The notes beneath the pieces were generated by a model. That model made no database searches. It saw only the letters and a program-made list of their open reading frames with translations, and was not told the origin of the DNA. A stretch of DNA of 64,000 nucleotides, taken from assembly GCA_024399955.1 (NCBI GenBank), contig JAKSNH010000001.1, positions 186,001-250,000 of the forward strand. The letters run 5' to 3'. The stretch is from Paludibacteraceae bacterium (GTDB lineage Bacteria > Bacteroidota > Bacteroidia > Bacteroidales > Paludibacteraceae). Below are positions 1 through 9,213 of this stretch, in pieces. Each line of letters begins with the position of its first letter. Within the stretch, counting starts at the first letter, position 1. A program made the translations under genes and the position numbers.

Positions 1-776
1 TGCGCGAAGCCCGTACATACGGCTATGACGTGCTCATCGTAGATACTGCCGGTCGATTGGCGATAGATGAACAGATGATGCAGGAGATTACGGCTATCAA
101 GAACGCTATTGATCCTAGCGAAACGTTGTTTGTTGTGGATAGCATGACCGGTCAGGATGCCGTTAATACGGCTAAGGAATTTAACGACCGTCTTAACTTT
201 GATGGCGTTATCCTGACTAAACTGGATGGTGACGCTCGTGGCGGTGCTGCACTCAGTATCCGCAGCGTGGTGGATAAACCAATCAAGTTCATCGGTACAG
301 GAGAGAAAATGGATGCCTTGGATGTGTTCCATCCTTCTCGTATGGCGGACCGTATCTTAGGCATGGGTGACGTGGTGAGTCTGGTGGAACGCGCCCAACA
401 ACAATATGACGAACAAGAAGCACGCCGTATCAGCAAGCGTATCGCTCATAACCAATTCGACTTTAATGACTTTATCGGTCAACTTCAGCAAATCAAAAAA
501 ATGGGTTCCATCAAGGACCTGATGGGTATGATTCCCGGTATGGATAAGGCGATGAAGAACGTAGAGGTTAGTGACGATGCCTTCAAACCTATCGAGGCTA
601 TTATAGGCAGTATGACGCCGTACGAACGTGCCAATCCGGGATGCCTAAATGGCAGCCGTAAGGATCGTATCGCTCGCGGTTCGGGCACCAGCATCGTCGA
701 ACTGAATCGCTTCCTCAAGCAGTTTGAACAAACCAGTAAGATGATGCGTAAAATGCAACAAATGCGTAGAAGATAA
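1..776 (+). CDS. ffh: Signal recognition particle protein Ffh, C-terminal part (5' end outside window)
   Basis: The SRP GTPase binds 4.5S RNA and signal sequences of nascent membrane proteins and delivers ribosomes to FtsY. The window opens inside the gene: the frame is already open at base 3 ([14 protein letters not shown]), so there is no start here. Visible parts are the G3 motif DTAGRL, the G4 motif TKLD, the GGAALS loop after it, and the methionine-rich M domain ([21 protein letters not shown] at the end). About 257 residues are present, so roughly the N domain and the P-loop are missing. The stop overlaps the next start by one base (TAATG), which suggests translational coupling. Confidence 0.97.
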   Translation, partial: REARTYGYDVLIVDTAGRLAIDEQMMQEITAIKNAIDPSETLFVVDSMTGQDAVNTAKEFNDRLNFDGVILTKLDGDARGGAALSIRSVVDKPIKFIGTGEKMDALDVFHPSRMADRILGMGDVVSLVERAQQQYDEQEARRISKRIAHNQFDFNDFIGQLQQIKKMGSIKDLMGMIPGMDKAMKNVEVSDDAFKPIEAIIGSMTPYERANPGCLNGSRKDRIARGSGTSIVELNRFLKQFEQTSKMMRKMQQMRRR

Positions 777-1414
777 TGAAAAAAGCACTTTTGACACTCT
801 TAATCGTCTGCCTAATTGCTTTCGGAATAGGCATTATGCGCTCTAAATGGTACGTCATTGTAGAGGATATAGCGGTGATGGAAGCCGTTCCGTATATGTC
901 TTGTTTCCAAGAATATGCTCCCACCATCGGTTGGGACTGGGAAATGTTGGCTGCTGTGGCATGGAATGAGAGCCACTTCAATCCTAAAGCTACTTCCCAT
1001 GTAGGAGCATGTGGTGTAATGCAATTAATGCCTAAAACGGCTCGCCGATTTGGACTGAACGACACCACCATTTGGGATCCCGAGGACAACATACGTGCCG
1101 GAGTGGAGTATATCCGTTACTTGCAGCAGAAATTCTACTTTATTTCGGACACAGTTGAACAAACCAAGTTCGTGCTGGCCTCTTATAACGCCGGTCCGGC
1201 GCATATCATGGATGCCCGATGTTTAGCCCGCAAGTATGGCGAAAGTCCGTATCGATGGAGTACCATAGAGCATTACTTGGACTTGCTCTCCGAAGAACCA
1301 TTCTACACCGACTCGGTTGTTTTGTATGGTGCTTTTAATTCCACCGAGACCTGCCATTACGTGCATAGCGTTTTACGCACCGCAAGAAAATATAAATCGA
1401 TATCACAGGAATAA
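776..1414 (+). CDS. Lytic transglycosylase, SLT domain, membrane-anchored
   Basis: Predicted murein lytic transglycosylase of 212 aa that cleaves the MurNAc-GlcNAc bond in the periplasm. An N-terminal hydrophobic stretch (residues 4-20) serves as signal anchor. The Slt/MltC-type core follows: WNESHF carries the probable catalytic Glu65, followed by GACGVMQLMPKTARRFG and later LASYNAGPAH, all classic of the SLT fold. It overlaps ffh by one base, and folD starts one base past its stop, so the three are probably one transcript. The exact subfamily cannot be fixed by eye. Confidence 0.9.
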   Translation: MKKALLTLLIVCLIAFGIGIMRSKWYVIVEDIAVMEAVPYMSCFQEYAPTIGWDWEMLAAVAWNESHFNPKATSHVGACGVMQLMPKTARRFGLNDTTIWDPEDNIRAGVEYIRYLQQKFYFISDTVEQTKFVLASYNAGPAHIMDARCLARKYGESPYRWSTIEHYLDLLSEEPFYTDSVVLYGAFNSTETCHYVHSVLRTARKYKSISQE

Positions 1415-1415
1415 A

Positions 1416-2291
1416 ATGACTATATTAGACGGAAAGAAAATTGCAGCAGAAATCCGTGCCGAACTGAAGGCACAAATAGCTGATTTATTGGCCAATCATC
1501 AACGTGCTCCTAAACTTGGAATCGTTATTGTGGGACATAACCCGGCTTCTGAAACGTATGTGAATAATAAAATGAAGGCCTGTTTAGAAGTGGGCATCGA
1601 AGCTATTCGCATTGCTTTTGAAGACTCTATTACTGAAAAAGAACTGCTGGCGGAAGTGGATAAACTGAACCATGACGACTCAATAGATGGGTTCATTGTG
1701 CAGCTGCCGCTGCCTAAGCATATAGATGAACAAACCATCACCTCTGCTATTGATTATCGCAAGGACGTAGATGGATTGACGCCCGAGAATGTAGGACGTG
1801 CCACCAAAGGTCTGCCGTGTATCATTTCGGCTACTCCTCGAGGAATACGTGAGTTACTTAGTCGCTATGCTATACCTACCGATGGTAAACATATCGTTGT
1901 GATTGGTCGCAGCAATATAGTGGGTAAACCTATGGCTTCGTTGCTCATGCAAAAGCACGAACGAGGAAATGCAACCGTCACTCTGTGCCATAGTCATACG
2001 GCGCATTTGAAGGAAATATGTCTGTCGGCAGATATCATCATCGTGGCTGTCGGTCATCCCGGATTACTGACGGCTGATATGGTGAGTCCTGGAGCAACCG
2101 TGATTGATGTGGGAATAACACGTGTTGACGATTCGCAGTCGGAAAGGGGATATCGCATTAAAGGCGATGTGGACTTTGATAACGTAGCTCCTAAATGTGA
2201 CTTTATAACACCTGTTCCCGGTGGAGTAGGTCCAATGACTATCGTCAGTCTGCTCCAAAATGCCCTCCAAGCCTACAACTCTAAACGTTAA
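1416..2291 (+). CDS. folD: Bifunctional methylenetetrahydrofolate dehydrogenase / methenyl-THF cyclohydrolase FolD
   Basis: Interconverts 5,10-methylene-, 5,10-methenyl- and 10-formyl-tetrahydrofolate for purine and formyl-Met synthesis. Length 291 aa, normal for FolD. Diagnostic motifs in order: SETYVNNKMKAC with the catalytic Lys, DGFIVQLPLPKHI, KDVDGLTP, the nucleotide-binding VIGRSNIVGKPMA, and the C-terminal PVPGGVGPMT. The frame is open further upstream to 1317, but that part overlaps the transglycosylase gene and has no homology. The ATG at 1416, one base after the preceding stop and starting MTILDGKKIA, fits the family. Confidence 0.97.
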   Translation: MTILDGKKIAAEIRAELKAQIADLLANHQRAPKLGIVIVGHNPASETYVNNKMKACLEVGIEAIRIAFEDSITEKELLAEVDKLNHDDSIDGFIVQLPLPKHIDEQTITSAIDYRKDVDGLTPENVGRATKGLPCIISATPRGIRELLSRYAIPTDGKHIVVIGRSNIVGKPMASLLMQKHERGNATVTLCHSHTAHLKEICLSADIIIVAVGHPGLLTADMVSPGATVIDVGITRVDDSQSERGYRIKGDVDFDNVAPKCDFITPVPGGVGPMTIVSLLQNALQAYNSKR

Positions 2292-2314
2292 ACTATCAAC
2301 TCTCAACGCCAAAT

Positions 2315-3415
2315 ATGGATATTCTTAATCGAATAGAAGGATTGGAAGCTAAGTTTCACGAGGTCAGCCTAATGATTACTGACCCTGCTGTGATTGCAGA
2401 TCAGGCGCGTTATGTGCGTCTGAACCGCGATTATAAGGAATTGGAACGTGTGTTAGTTTCAACTGAAAAATACAAAAAAGCCCTCAAGAGTCTGGAAGAA
2501 GCAAAACAACTGCTCTATAACGAGTCCGATCCGGAACTCAAGGAGATGGCCCGTATGGAGGTGGATGAGTTAGAACCTCAGATACCTGTTTTGGAAGAGG
2601 GAATCAAACTAATGTTGCTGCCCCGTGACCCCGAAGACGGCAAGAACGTTGTCATGGAGATTCGCGGAGGAACAGGAGGAGATGAGGCCGCGCTATTTGC
2701 CGGAGACTTATTTCGTATGTACACCAAGTATTTTGAACTCAAAGGATTTAAATATACCGTGTCTTCTTGCTCCGAAGGAGCCGTAGGTGGCTATAAAGAA
2801 ATCATCTTTAGCGTCACAGGCGAGAATGTATATGGTACGCTCAAATACGAGAGTGGGGTGCATCGCGTACAGCGCGTGCCAGCTACCGAAACACAGGGAC
2901 GACTGCATACATCGGCTGCTACGGTAGCGGTGCTGCCCGAAGCAGAGGAGTTTGAAGTTAATATCAACGAGGGCGAGATACGATGGGATTACTTCCGCAG
3001 CGGTGGAGCAGGAGGACAGAACGTGAATAAAGTGTCATCCGGCGTACGTCTGCGTTATAATTGGAAAAATCCCAATACGGGCGAAGTGCAGGAGATACTG
3101 ATTGAATGTACCGAGACGCGTGACCAGCCTAAGAACAAAGAACGGGCATTGTCTCGTCTGCGCACAATGATCTATGACAAGGAACATCAAAAATACATCG
3201 ACGACATAGCTGCGCGACGCAAAACAATGGTCTCAACCGGTGACCGAAGCGCTAAGATTCGCACCTATAACTATCCGCAGGGACGTATCACGGACCATCG
3301 TATCGGATTAACCATCTACAACTTAGCCGCCTTTATGGATGGCGATATACAAAGCGTGATTGATGCCCTAACTGTTGCCGAAAACGCTGAACGACTAAAA
3401 GAAAGTGAGTTATGA
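2315..3415 (+). CDS. prfA: Peptide chain release factor 1
   Basis: Recognises UAA and UAG in the ribosomal A site and triggers peptidyl-tRNA hydrolysis. Length 366 aa. The GGQ catalytic motif is at residues 233-235 (SGGAGGQNVN). The stop-codon-reading tripeptide is PAT near residue 189 (RVPATETQGRLH), which marks RF1 rather than RF2 (SPF). The N-terminal helical domain carries the usual YKELERV segment. The 23-nt gap after folD contains a short CAACT/CTCAAC repeat stretch. The stop overlaps the next gene in an ATGA arrangement. Confidence 0.97.
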   Translation: MDILNRIEGLEAKFHEVSLMITDPAVIADQARYVRLNRDYKELERVLVSTEKYKKALKSLEEAKQLLYNESDPELKEMARMEVDELEPQIPVLEEGIKLMLLPRDPEDGKNVVMEIRGGTGGDEAALFAGDLFRMYTKYFELKGFKYTVSSCSEGAVGGYKEIIFSVTGENVYGTLKYESGVHRVQRVPATETQGRLHTSAATVAVLPEAEEFEVNINEGEIRWDYFRSGGAGGQNVNKVSSGVRLRYNWKNPNTGEVQEILIECTETRDQPKNKERALSRLRTMIYDKEHQKYIDDIAARRKTMVSTGDRSAKIRTYNYPQGRITDHRIGLTIYNLAAFMDGDIQSVIDALTVAENAERLKESEL

Positions 3416-6315
3416 GAAAAACATTGGTTATCTTTTTATCTTTGATTGCATGGACTGCTCAAGCCAAGGAGTATGCCTATTATTCCGTGCCGAATGATCC
3501 GATGAATGGACGCATCTATACATTAGACAACGGATTGACGGTCTTCCTAAGTCGTAATACCCAAAAGCCTGAAATCCAGACCTTCATTGCCGTTCGTGCC
3601 GGAGCGCAGAACGATCCGCTGGAATCCACCGGCTTGGCGCATTATCAGGAGCATATCATGTTTAAGGGTACTACACATTATGGTACAACTGACTATGAAA
3701 CTGAGCAAGTCTATCTCACCAAAATAGATAGCCTGTATGATATCTATGGTCGCACTTCTGATGCTGCTGTCCGTAAAGCCATCTACCACCAAATTGATAG
3801 TGTGTCGTATCTGAGCAGCCAAGTGGCAATCGCTAATGAGTTTGATAAACTGATGAGCATAATTGGTGCTAAAGGAGTAAATGCCTTCACTTCCACCGAT
3901 ATGACATGTTACCACGAGATTATTCCTGCCGGTGAACTGCGTCGCTGGGCGATGATTGAGTCCGATCGATTCCAAAACCTCGTTATCCGTGGTTTTCACA
4001 CTGAATTAGAAGCCGTATATGAGGAATTTAATATGTATTCCACGATGGACCAAGATAAGGTCATGCAGGCGGCTAATAATATCCTTTATCCTCAAGTGCC
4101 GTATCGTCAGCACTCGGTGATTGGTACCCAAGAGCACCTGAAGAATCCGTCATTAACCAATATACGTCGTTTTTATCAGACCTACTACCGTCCTAATAAC
4201 GTGGCGGTATGTCTGAGTGGTGACTTGGATTATGACCATACGATTGCTATCGTAGATGAGTACTTTGGTCAATGGCAGCCTAATAATAACCTGCCTAAGA
4301 TCGTTATCCCCGTTCAACCATCTTTATCTGCTCCCAGGGATACTATCGTTTATGGCAAGGAAACTCCTGAATTATGGTTGGCATGGTCGATGCCTGCTGT
4401 CCAAGATGAGGATCGAAATGCCATAGAAGTGATGTCCCAAGTGCTTCAGAACGGCAAATGCGGATTAATGGACCTGGATATTGATCAAAAGCAATTGCTC
4501 CTTGCTTCGGCTACCGGAGTCATGCCGGGCAATGACTATTCCACGTTCTTTGCAATCGGTTATCCTAAGGCCGGTCAGAGTCTGGAACAAACACGTGCTA
4601 TTCTGCTCGCCGAGGTGGAGAAACTTAAGAAAGGTGATTTTAGTGAAGACTTGCTTCAAGCCATTATTGTTAATTCCCGCCGAGATGAAATGGAGAGTTT
4701 AGACGATAATACCAATCGTGTATTTAGTTATGTAAACTCGTTTATTTACGGCATTCCCTATGACCAAGTAGTGCATCAGGTTGATGCGATGGCAAAAATA
4801 ACCAAGGACGATGTGGTGCGCGTTGCCAATAAGTACTTAGGTAATAACTACGCTGCCATCTATAAGCAGCAAAAAGAGGACGCTAATCCGTCTTCCGTAG
4901 ATAAACCGGCTATTACGCCTATTGAAATGAACCGCGATAAGTCCTCATCCTTTGTCACTAATCTGGCGCAGATAGAACCGGAAGCGTTGCAACCTCAGTT
5001 CTTGGATTTTGATAAGGACCTTAGCCGTACGAATCTGAAAGGTGACCAACAACTGCTTTATAAACAAAATACCGACAATGAGTTGTTCTATCTCACCTTG
5101 ACGGTGGCTAAAGGCAAAGATGCCGATCCGGTGATTGACTTGGCTACGGACCTGATTGAATATTTAGGCACCCAAACAATGGGCGCAGATGAATACGAAA
5201 CAGCGTTGTATAGTCTGGCGGCTGAAGTGGATATATACAATACCCACAGCCACACAATCTTCAGCGTGAGCGGTTTGCAGGAGAATTTCGCTAAGACATT
5301 GGCTTTATTAGAGGATAAGGTGCTGGATTATCAACCTAATGATGCTATCTTAAAAGAACTTATCAAAGATAATATCAAGGCGCATCATGATGCCAAGAGC
5401 AATCAGGGGGCTTGTTTCTCCCAATTGATGACGGCCGGACAGATTGGTCTCAAAGCCAATGCCGCTGCTACGCTTACACCTAAGCAAATGAAGAAAATGT
5501 CGGCTGCCGAAGTGATGAACCATGTTAAATCGTTGATTCCGGGTATAGCGACGGTTACGTACTACGGACCGGCTACTCAAGATGAAGTGGCACAAACGCT
5601 TAATACGCAATCGCGTATGATTGCAATGGGCAATAAAGACCAACAATATGCCATTACACGCCTGCAACCCGAACTAATCACTCAACCTGAAGTATGGATT
5701 GCTCCCTATAAGGCTAATAATATCTACCTCTTCCAGTTCGCTAACTGGGGAGATAAATACTCACCTCGGAACGAAGCCATTGCTACGCTCTTTAATGAGT
5801 ACTTTGATGGCTCAATGGGGTCCATTGTCTTCCAAGAAATGCGTGAGAGTAGGGCATTATGCTATGCATCAGCTGCCGAATACAGCGTCGCCGAATATGC
5901 CGGCGAGAATAATGTGTTCTTTACCTATATCATCTCTCAAAACGATAAACTCAAGGACTGCTTGCAGGCTTTTGATTCGATTTGCACCATCATGCCGTTG
6001 TCCCAATCGGCCTTTGAGCAGGCGCAGAACGGACTGATTAAACGCATTGAGAAAAGACGCTATGTGGGACAAGAGGTCCTTAACGCGTACGTGCGATATA
6101 TATACAAAGGTTGGAACCACGATTATACGCGTGATATCTATGAGGCATCCAAGACCTTCACTTTGGACGATGTGGTTAGTTTCCAACAAAATAACGTGGC
6201 AAATCGCACCTATCGTTACCTTATCTTAGGTGACCCCAAATCGTTGGATATGAACTTCCTCAAATCCCTTGGCACCGTCAAACAACTTACATTAAAAGAT
6301 ATCTTTGTTTACTAA
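3412..6315 (+). CDS. M16 family zinc metalloprotease, exported
   Basis: A 967-aa pitrilysin/insulysin-type peptidase. A signal peptide (MRKTLVIFLSLIAWTAQA) directs it out of the cytoplasm, probably to the periplasm. The inverted zinc motif HxxEH is HYQEH at residues 77-81, and the distal Glu ligand lies in EAVYEEFNMY. Four M16-type lobes are suggested by length, with active and inactive halves (second half from about residue 520). It starts inside the prfA stop (ATGA) and is followed two bases later by rsmE. Substrate unknown; related Bacteroidota enzymes are often annotated as insulinase-family proteins. Confidence 0.93.
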   Translation: MRKTLVIFLSLIAWTAQAKEYAYYSVPNDPMNGRIYTLDNGLTVFLSRNTQKPEIQTFIAVRAGAQNDPLESTGLAHYQEHIMFKGTTHYGTTDYETEQVYLTKIDSLYDIYGRTSDAAVRKAIYHQIDSVSYLSSQVAIANEFDKLMSIIGAKGVNAFTSTDMTCYHEIIPAGELRRWAMIESDRFQNLVIRGFHTELEAVYEEFNMYSTMDQDKVMQAANNILYPQVPYRQHSVIGTQEHLKNPSLTNIRRFYQTYYRPNNVAVCLSGDLDYDHTIAIVDEYFGQWQPNNNLPKIVIPVQPSLSAPRDTIVYGKETPELWLAWSMPAVQDEDRNAIEVMSQVLQNGKCGLMDLDIDQKQLLLASATGVMPGNDYSTFFAIGYPKAGQSLEQTRAILLAEVEKLKKGDFSEDLLQAIIVNSRRDEMESLDDNTNRVFSYVNSFIYGIPYDQVVHQVDAMAKITKDDVVRVANKYLGNNYAAIYKQQKEDANPSSVDKPAITPIEMNRDKSSSFVTNLAQIEPEALQPQFLDFDKDLSRTNLKGDQQLLYKQNTDNELFYLTLTVAKGKDADPVIDLATDLIEYLGTQTMGADEYETALYSLAAEVDIYNTHSHTIFSVSGLQENFAKTLALLEDKVLDYQPNDAILKELIKDNIKAHHDAKSNQGACFSQLMTAGQIGLKANAAATLTPKQMKKMSAAEVMNHVKSLIPGIATVTYYGPATQDEVAQTLNTQSRMIAMGNKDQQYAITRLQPELITQPEVWIAPYKANNIYLFQFANWGDKYSPRNEAIATLFNEYFDGSMGSIVFQEMRESRALCYASAAEYSVAEYAGENNVFFTYIISQNDKLKDCLQAFDSICTIMPLSQSAFEQAQNGLIKRIEKRRYVGQEVLNAYVRYIYKGWNHDYTRDIYEASKTFTLDDVVSFQQNNVANRTYRYLILGDPKSLDMNFLKSLGTVKQLTLKDIFVY

Positions 6316-6317
6316 AC

Positions 6318-7025
6318 ATGTTTTTTGCTCCAGATATATTATCCACTTTAACTCTTCCTGAAGAAGAGAGTGCTCATTGCGTGCAGGTGTTGCGCGTCGC
6401 TATAGGTGATCAGATTGCCATTACTGATGGGAAGGGCACTATCTATCAGGCAGAAGTGACCAATCCTCATAAGAAACATTGTGAGGTGCGTATTCTGTCC
6501 TCTGAGCAGCCTGAACCGATCCATCGCGGGCATATACATATCGCCATTGCCCCAACCAAGAACATTGATCGTTTGGAATGGATGGTGGAGAAATGCACCG
6601 AGATAGGTGTCGATGAAATAACGCCACTCTTATGCCGTTATTCGGAGCGCAAGACGGTGAACGACGATCGATTACAACGTATCATGGTGGCGGCCACTAA
6701 ACAGTCGCTCAAAGCTACTTTTCCGGTCATTCATCCAATGACCCCTATCCGAGACTTTATTGCGCAAACCCAAGCGCAAGACTTATTGATTGCCCATTGT
6801 GCAGATGGTTATGCCGCTAATCCCAATAAATATGCCTTGCAACAATGCGTTACACCGGGTCACTCGGTAGTCGTGCTAATCGGTCCTGAAGGAGATTTTT
6901 CCGAAGAGGAAATCAATCTCGCTTTGCAGGCTGGATATCGTCCGGTATCACTCGGTAAAGCGAGGTTGCGCACAGAGACTGCAGGACTGGTGGCAGGACA
7001 TACGTGTGTGTTAATGAACGAATAA
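6318..7025 (+). CDS. rsmE: 16S rRNA (uracil-1498-N3)-methyltransferase RsmE
   Basis: SPOUT-fold methyltransferase that methylates U1498 of 16S rRNA with S-adenosylmethionine. Length 235 aa, normal. The N-terminal PUA-like domain starts MFFAPDIL. Motifs visible are WMVEKCTEIGVDEITPL, the SAM-knot segment LIGPEGDFSEEEI, and the C-terminal LGKARLRTETAGL. The gene begins two bases after the M16 protease stop and is followed four bases later by the PAP2 gene, so it is an internal operon gene. Confidence 0.96.
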   Translation: MFFAPDILSTLTLPEEESAHCVQVLRVAIGDQIAITDGKGTIYQAEVTNPHKKHCEVRILSSEQPEPIHRGHIHIAIAPTKNIDRLEWMVEKCTEIGVDEITPLLCRYSERKTVNDDRLQRIMVAATKQSLKATFPVIHPMTPIRDFIAQTQAQDLLIAHCADGYAANPNKYALQQCVTPGHSVVVLIGPEGDFSEEEINLALQAGYRPVSLGKARLRTETAGLVAGHTCVLMNE

Positions 7026-7029
7026 GACT

Positions 7030-7620
7030 ATGGAACAACTCATTCAAATAGACCAAAACTGGTTAGTGGCCATCAATAACTGGCACTCCGTATGGGCAGA
7101 CCATGTGATGTGGATTATTTCTGCTAAACTCACATGGCTTCCCCTCTATGCATTACTTGTTGGCTTACTCTTCTGGCGTTTTGGTTGGAAAAGAGCCCTT
7201 ATTATGCTATGTTTCTTTGGCGCAGCCGTCGGATTGAGCGACTTTATTTCTTCGGGTATCATTAAGCATTGGGTCTGCCGTCCTCGTCCCACCCATGAAC
7301 CTCTCTTGGAGGGTATGCTGCATATCGTGAATGGTTATCATGGAGGCATGTATGGATTCGTTAGTTCCCACGCTGCTAATACGATGTCTTGTGGCTTGCT
7401 CTTTTCGCTGATATGGCGGAATTGGAAAGCCACCCTTCCGCTTATGCTGTGGGTGGCTCTAAATTGCTATAGTCGTATGTACTTAGGGGTGCATTACCCC
7501 GGAGATATAATAGGAGGACTTATTGTGGGGGCATTGATGGCTCTGGTGGTATATTGGGCGCTGGGGAAGGTCCTGGCAAGGCTTCGTATGGATGTTGAGG
7601 ACGACGTGGCTCGGGGTTAA
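7030..7620 (+). CDS. PAP2-family membrane phosphatase
   Basis: Integral membrane phosphatase of the PAP2/undecaprenyl-diphosphatase superfamily, 196 aa. The three superfamily motifs are present: KHWVCRPRP (KxxxxxxRP), SSHAANT (PSGH-like), and SRMYLGVHYPGD (SRxxxxxHxxxD). Several hydrophobic helices flank them. Likely substrates are lipid phosphates such as undecaprenyl diphosphate or phosphatidylglycerol phosphate, which cannot be told apart by sequence alone. The last 101 bases overlap the 3' end of a gene on the opposite strand. Confidence 0.92.
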   Translation: MEQLIQIDQNWLVAINNWHSVWADHVMWIISAKLTWLPLYALLVGLLFWRFGWKRALIMLCFFGAAVGLSDFISSGIIKHWVCRPRPTHEPLLEGMLHIVNGYHGGMYGFVSSHAANTMSCGLLFSLIWRNWKATLPLMLWVALNCYSRMYLGVHYPGDIIGGLIVGALMALVVYWALGKVLARLRMDVEDDVARG

Positions 7621-7918
7621 TTTGAGTATTCATAAAACGACTGTATTGCTCCGGAGTCAAGATGGTCTTTAACTCCTCATTGGCTGCCTCCATTCGCTGT
7701 AATTGCTCCATACGTGTGTTACTTTGCTGACGCTGATAAGCATGATGGAGGTACATGTTAAAAATCTTACGACGCTGCGTGGTATCACGGATATTCAACT
7801 CACGGCACATCATCTCAGTATGTTTGGCAGCCTCCTCTTCAGGCAAACGTTGCGGTATCTGAGCGCATAAACATCCAACTAAACTGAGACCACTAATAAG
7901 AAAGCAAATACGATTCAT
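7520..7918 (-). CDS. Small secreted protein, unknown function
   Basis: Encodes 132 aa. The N-terminus is a clear export signal (MNRICFLISGLSLVGCLCAQ); VGC could be a lipobox. The mature part is helical and charged, containing ILTPEQYSRFMN, a phrase seen in small periplasmic Spy/CpxP-like and DUF4890-like proteins of Bacteroidota, and it ends in a Pro-rich tail (PGPSPAPNIPPEPSMPPQ). That tail is encoded inside the 3' end of the PAP2 gene on the other strand, an unusually long convergent overlap. The start lies only 42 bp from the divergent FtsX-like gene. Function not assigned. Confidence 0.65.
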   Translation of the reverse strand: MNRICFLISGLSLVGCLCAQIPQRLPEEEAAKHTEMMCRELNIRDTTQRRKIFNMYLHHAYQRQQSNTRMEQLQRMEAANEELKTILTPEQYSRFMNTQINPEPRRPQHPYEALPGPSPAPNIPPEPSMPPQ

Positions 7919-7959
7919 AAAAATTGTTAATTTAGTACACCAAATAAACTACAAAAATT

Positions 7960-9183
7960 ATGCCATCTCGAGCAGAAACATTTATAGCTAAGCGCCTTTT
8001 TTTTGTGCAGGATGATAAGCGTGCTTCTCGGCCTGCTGTTAAGGTGGCTTTGCTCGGTATCATCATCGGTGTAATCGTCATGATTATCACATTCTGCGTC
8101 GTGGTGGGATTTAAACGCACGATTGCCTCTAAAATAGCCGGATTTGGTGCACATATACAAATCACTAATTTTGAGGATAATGACACCTATGAACTCACTC
8201 CTATTACGGTGACGGACTCCTTGCTGGATGAAGTGCAACAACTGCCTTATGTCACCCATGCTGTGCCTTTCCTCACCAAGCCAGGAGTAATCAAAACAAC
8301 CGACGCCGTGCGAGGAGTAGTGGTGAAGGGCACTAATTACTGGGATTATTTCCAAAGCAACATCGTTCGTGGCGCTATCCCTCAAACACCCCAACAGGTA
8401 TTGGTCTCTAACGAACTGGCTGCGTGGCTACATTTGGATGTGGATAGTACATTCTTTTGTTATTTTGTGGGCGAGAGCCTGCGTGTGCGCAAATGGACTG
8501 TCTCCGGCATTTATCAGACCGGATTTGCCGAGTTTGACGGACTATTCTTGATTGTGCAGGAACCGGTTATTCGTCAACTCAACCATTGGTCGGACTCTTT
8601 GGCTTCTGGCGTCGAGGTGATGATTGATGACTTGGATCATTTAGATGTGGCTGCCGAAAATATCTATTTTGCTACCGTCAATAGGATGCAAGCTAACGGA
8701 GAAGTGCTGAATACACAAACCATTGAGCAACTTAATCCGCAAATTTTCTCATGGCTGGATCTATTGGATATGAATGTGGTTATTATTATCATTCTTATGC
8801 TATGCGTATCCGGCTTTAATATCGTTTCCGGACTGATTATACTCATTTTAGATAGTATTCGTCTCATTGGTACGCTCAAGGCCTTAGGTGCAGATAATCG
8901 TTTTGTACGCCGTGTCTTTGTTACCCAAGCCGTCATGTTGGTGGGGAAGGGTATGTTGTGGGGCAATATTATTGGACTTAGCATGGCTGCTATCCAATAC
9001 TTTACGCATATCATCCCATTGGAGGCTTCTACGTACTACGTCAGTTACGTACCTATTGCCTTTCCTTGGATGGCGTTGATACTGCTTAACATAGTTACGC
9101 TGCTGATTTCCTTCGTCATCTTATTGGCACCATCGGCCATCGTGACACGCATCTCTCCCGCTAAAGTAATGCACTTCAATTAA
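7960..9183 (+). CDS. FtsX-like / LolCE-type ABC transporter permease
   Basis: Membrane subunit of 407 aa. One N-terminal transmembrane helix (ALLGIIIGVIVMIITFCVVV), a long periplasmic domain from about residue 55 to 270, then three more helices typical of FtsX/MacB permeases (NVVIIIILMLCVSGFNIVSG; IILILDSIRLIGTLKALGA is the coupling region). This layout matches lipoprotein-release permeases of the LolC/LolE group. No partner ATPase is adjacent, which is common for this gene in Bacteroidota. The start codon is ATG, 42 bp from a divergent gene. Confidence 0.9.
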   Translation: MPSRAETFIAKRLFFVQDDKRASRPAVKVALLGIIIGVIVMIITFCVVVGFKRTIASKIAGFGAHIQITNFEDNDTYELTPITVTDSLLDEVQQLPYVTHAVPFLTKPGVIKTTDAVRGVVVKGTNYWDYFQSNIVRGAIPQTPQQVLVSNELAAWLHLDVDSTFFCYFVGESLRVRKWTVSGIYQTGFAEFDGLFLIVQEPVIRQLNHWSDSLASGVEVMIDDLDHLDVAAENIYFATVNRMQANGEVLNTQTIEQLNPQIFSWLDLLDMNVVIIIILMLCVSGFNIVSGLIILILDSIRLIGTLKALGADNRFVRRVFVTQAVMLVGKGMLWGNIIGLSMAAIQYFTHIIPLEASTYYVSYVPIAFPWMALILLNIVTLLISFVILLAPSAIVTRISPAKVMHFN

Positions 9184-9213
9184 CAATATGCAATAATCAA
9201 TATGCAATAATCA
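9184..9213 (+). repeat. Direct repeat just before a start codon
   Basis: The 30-nt spacer between the FtsX-like gene and the GSCFA gene is almost entirely two copies of a 15-nt AT-rich unit (CAATATGCAATAATC type). Its reverse complement resembles the repeat at 53994-54037, which also sits directly before a start codon. Confidence 0.75.

Noticed and set aside
9184-9213. Repeats considered as a CRISPR or as attachment sites
   Set aside because: Units are too short, have no spacers, and there is no cas gene, integrase or tRNA next to them.
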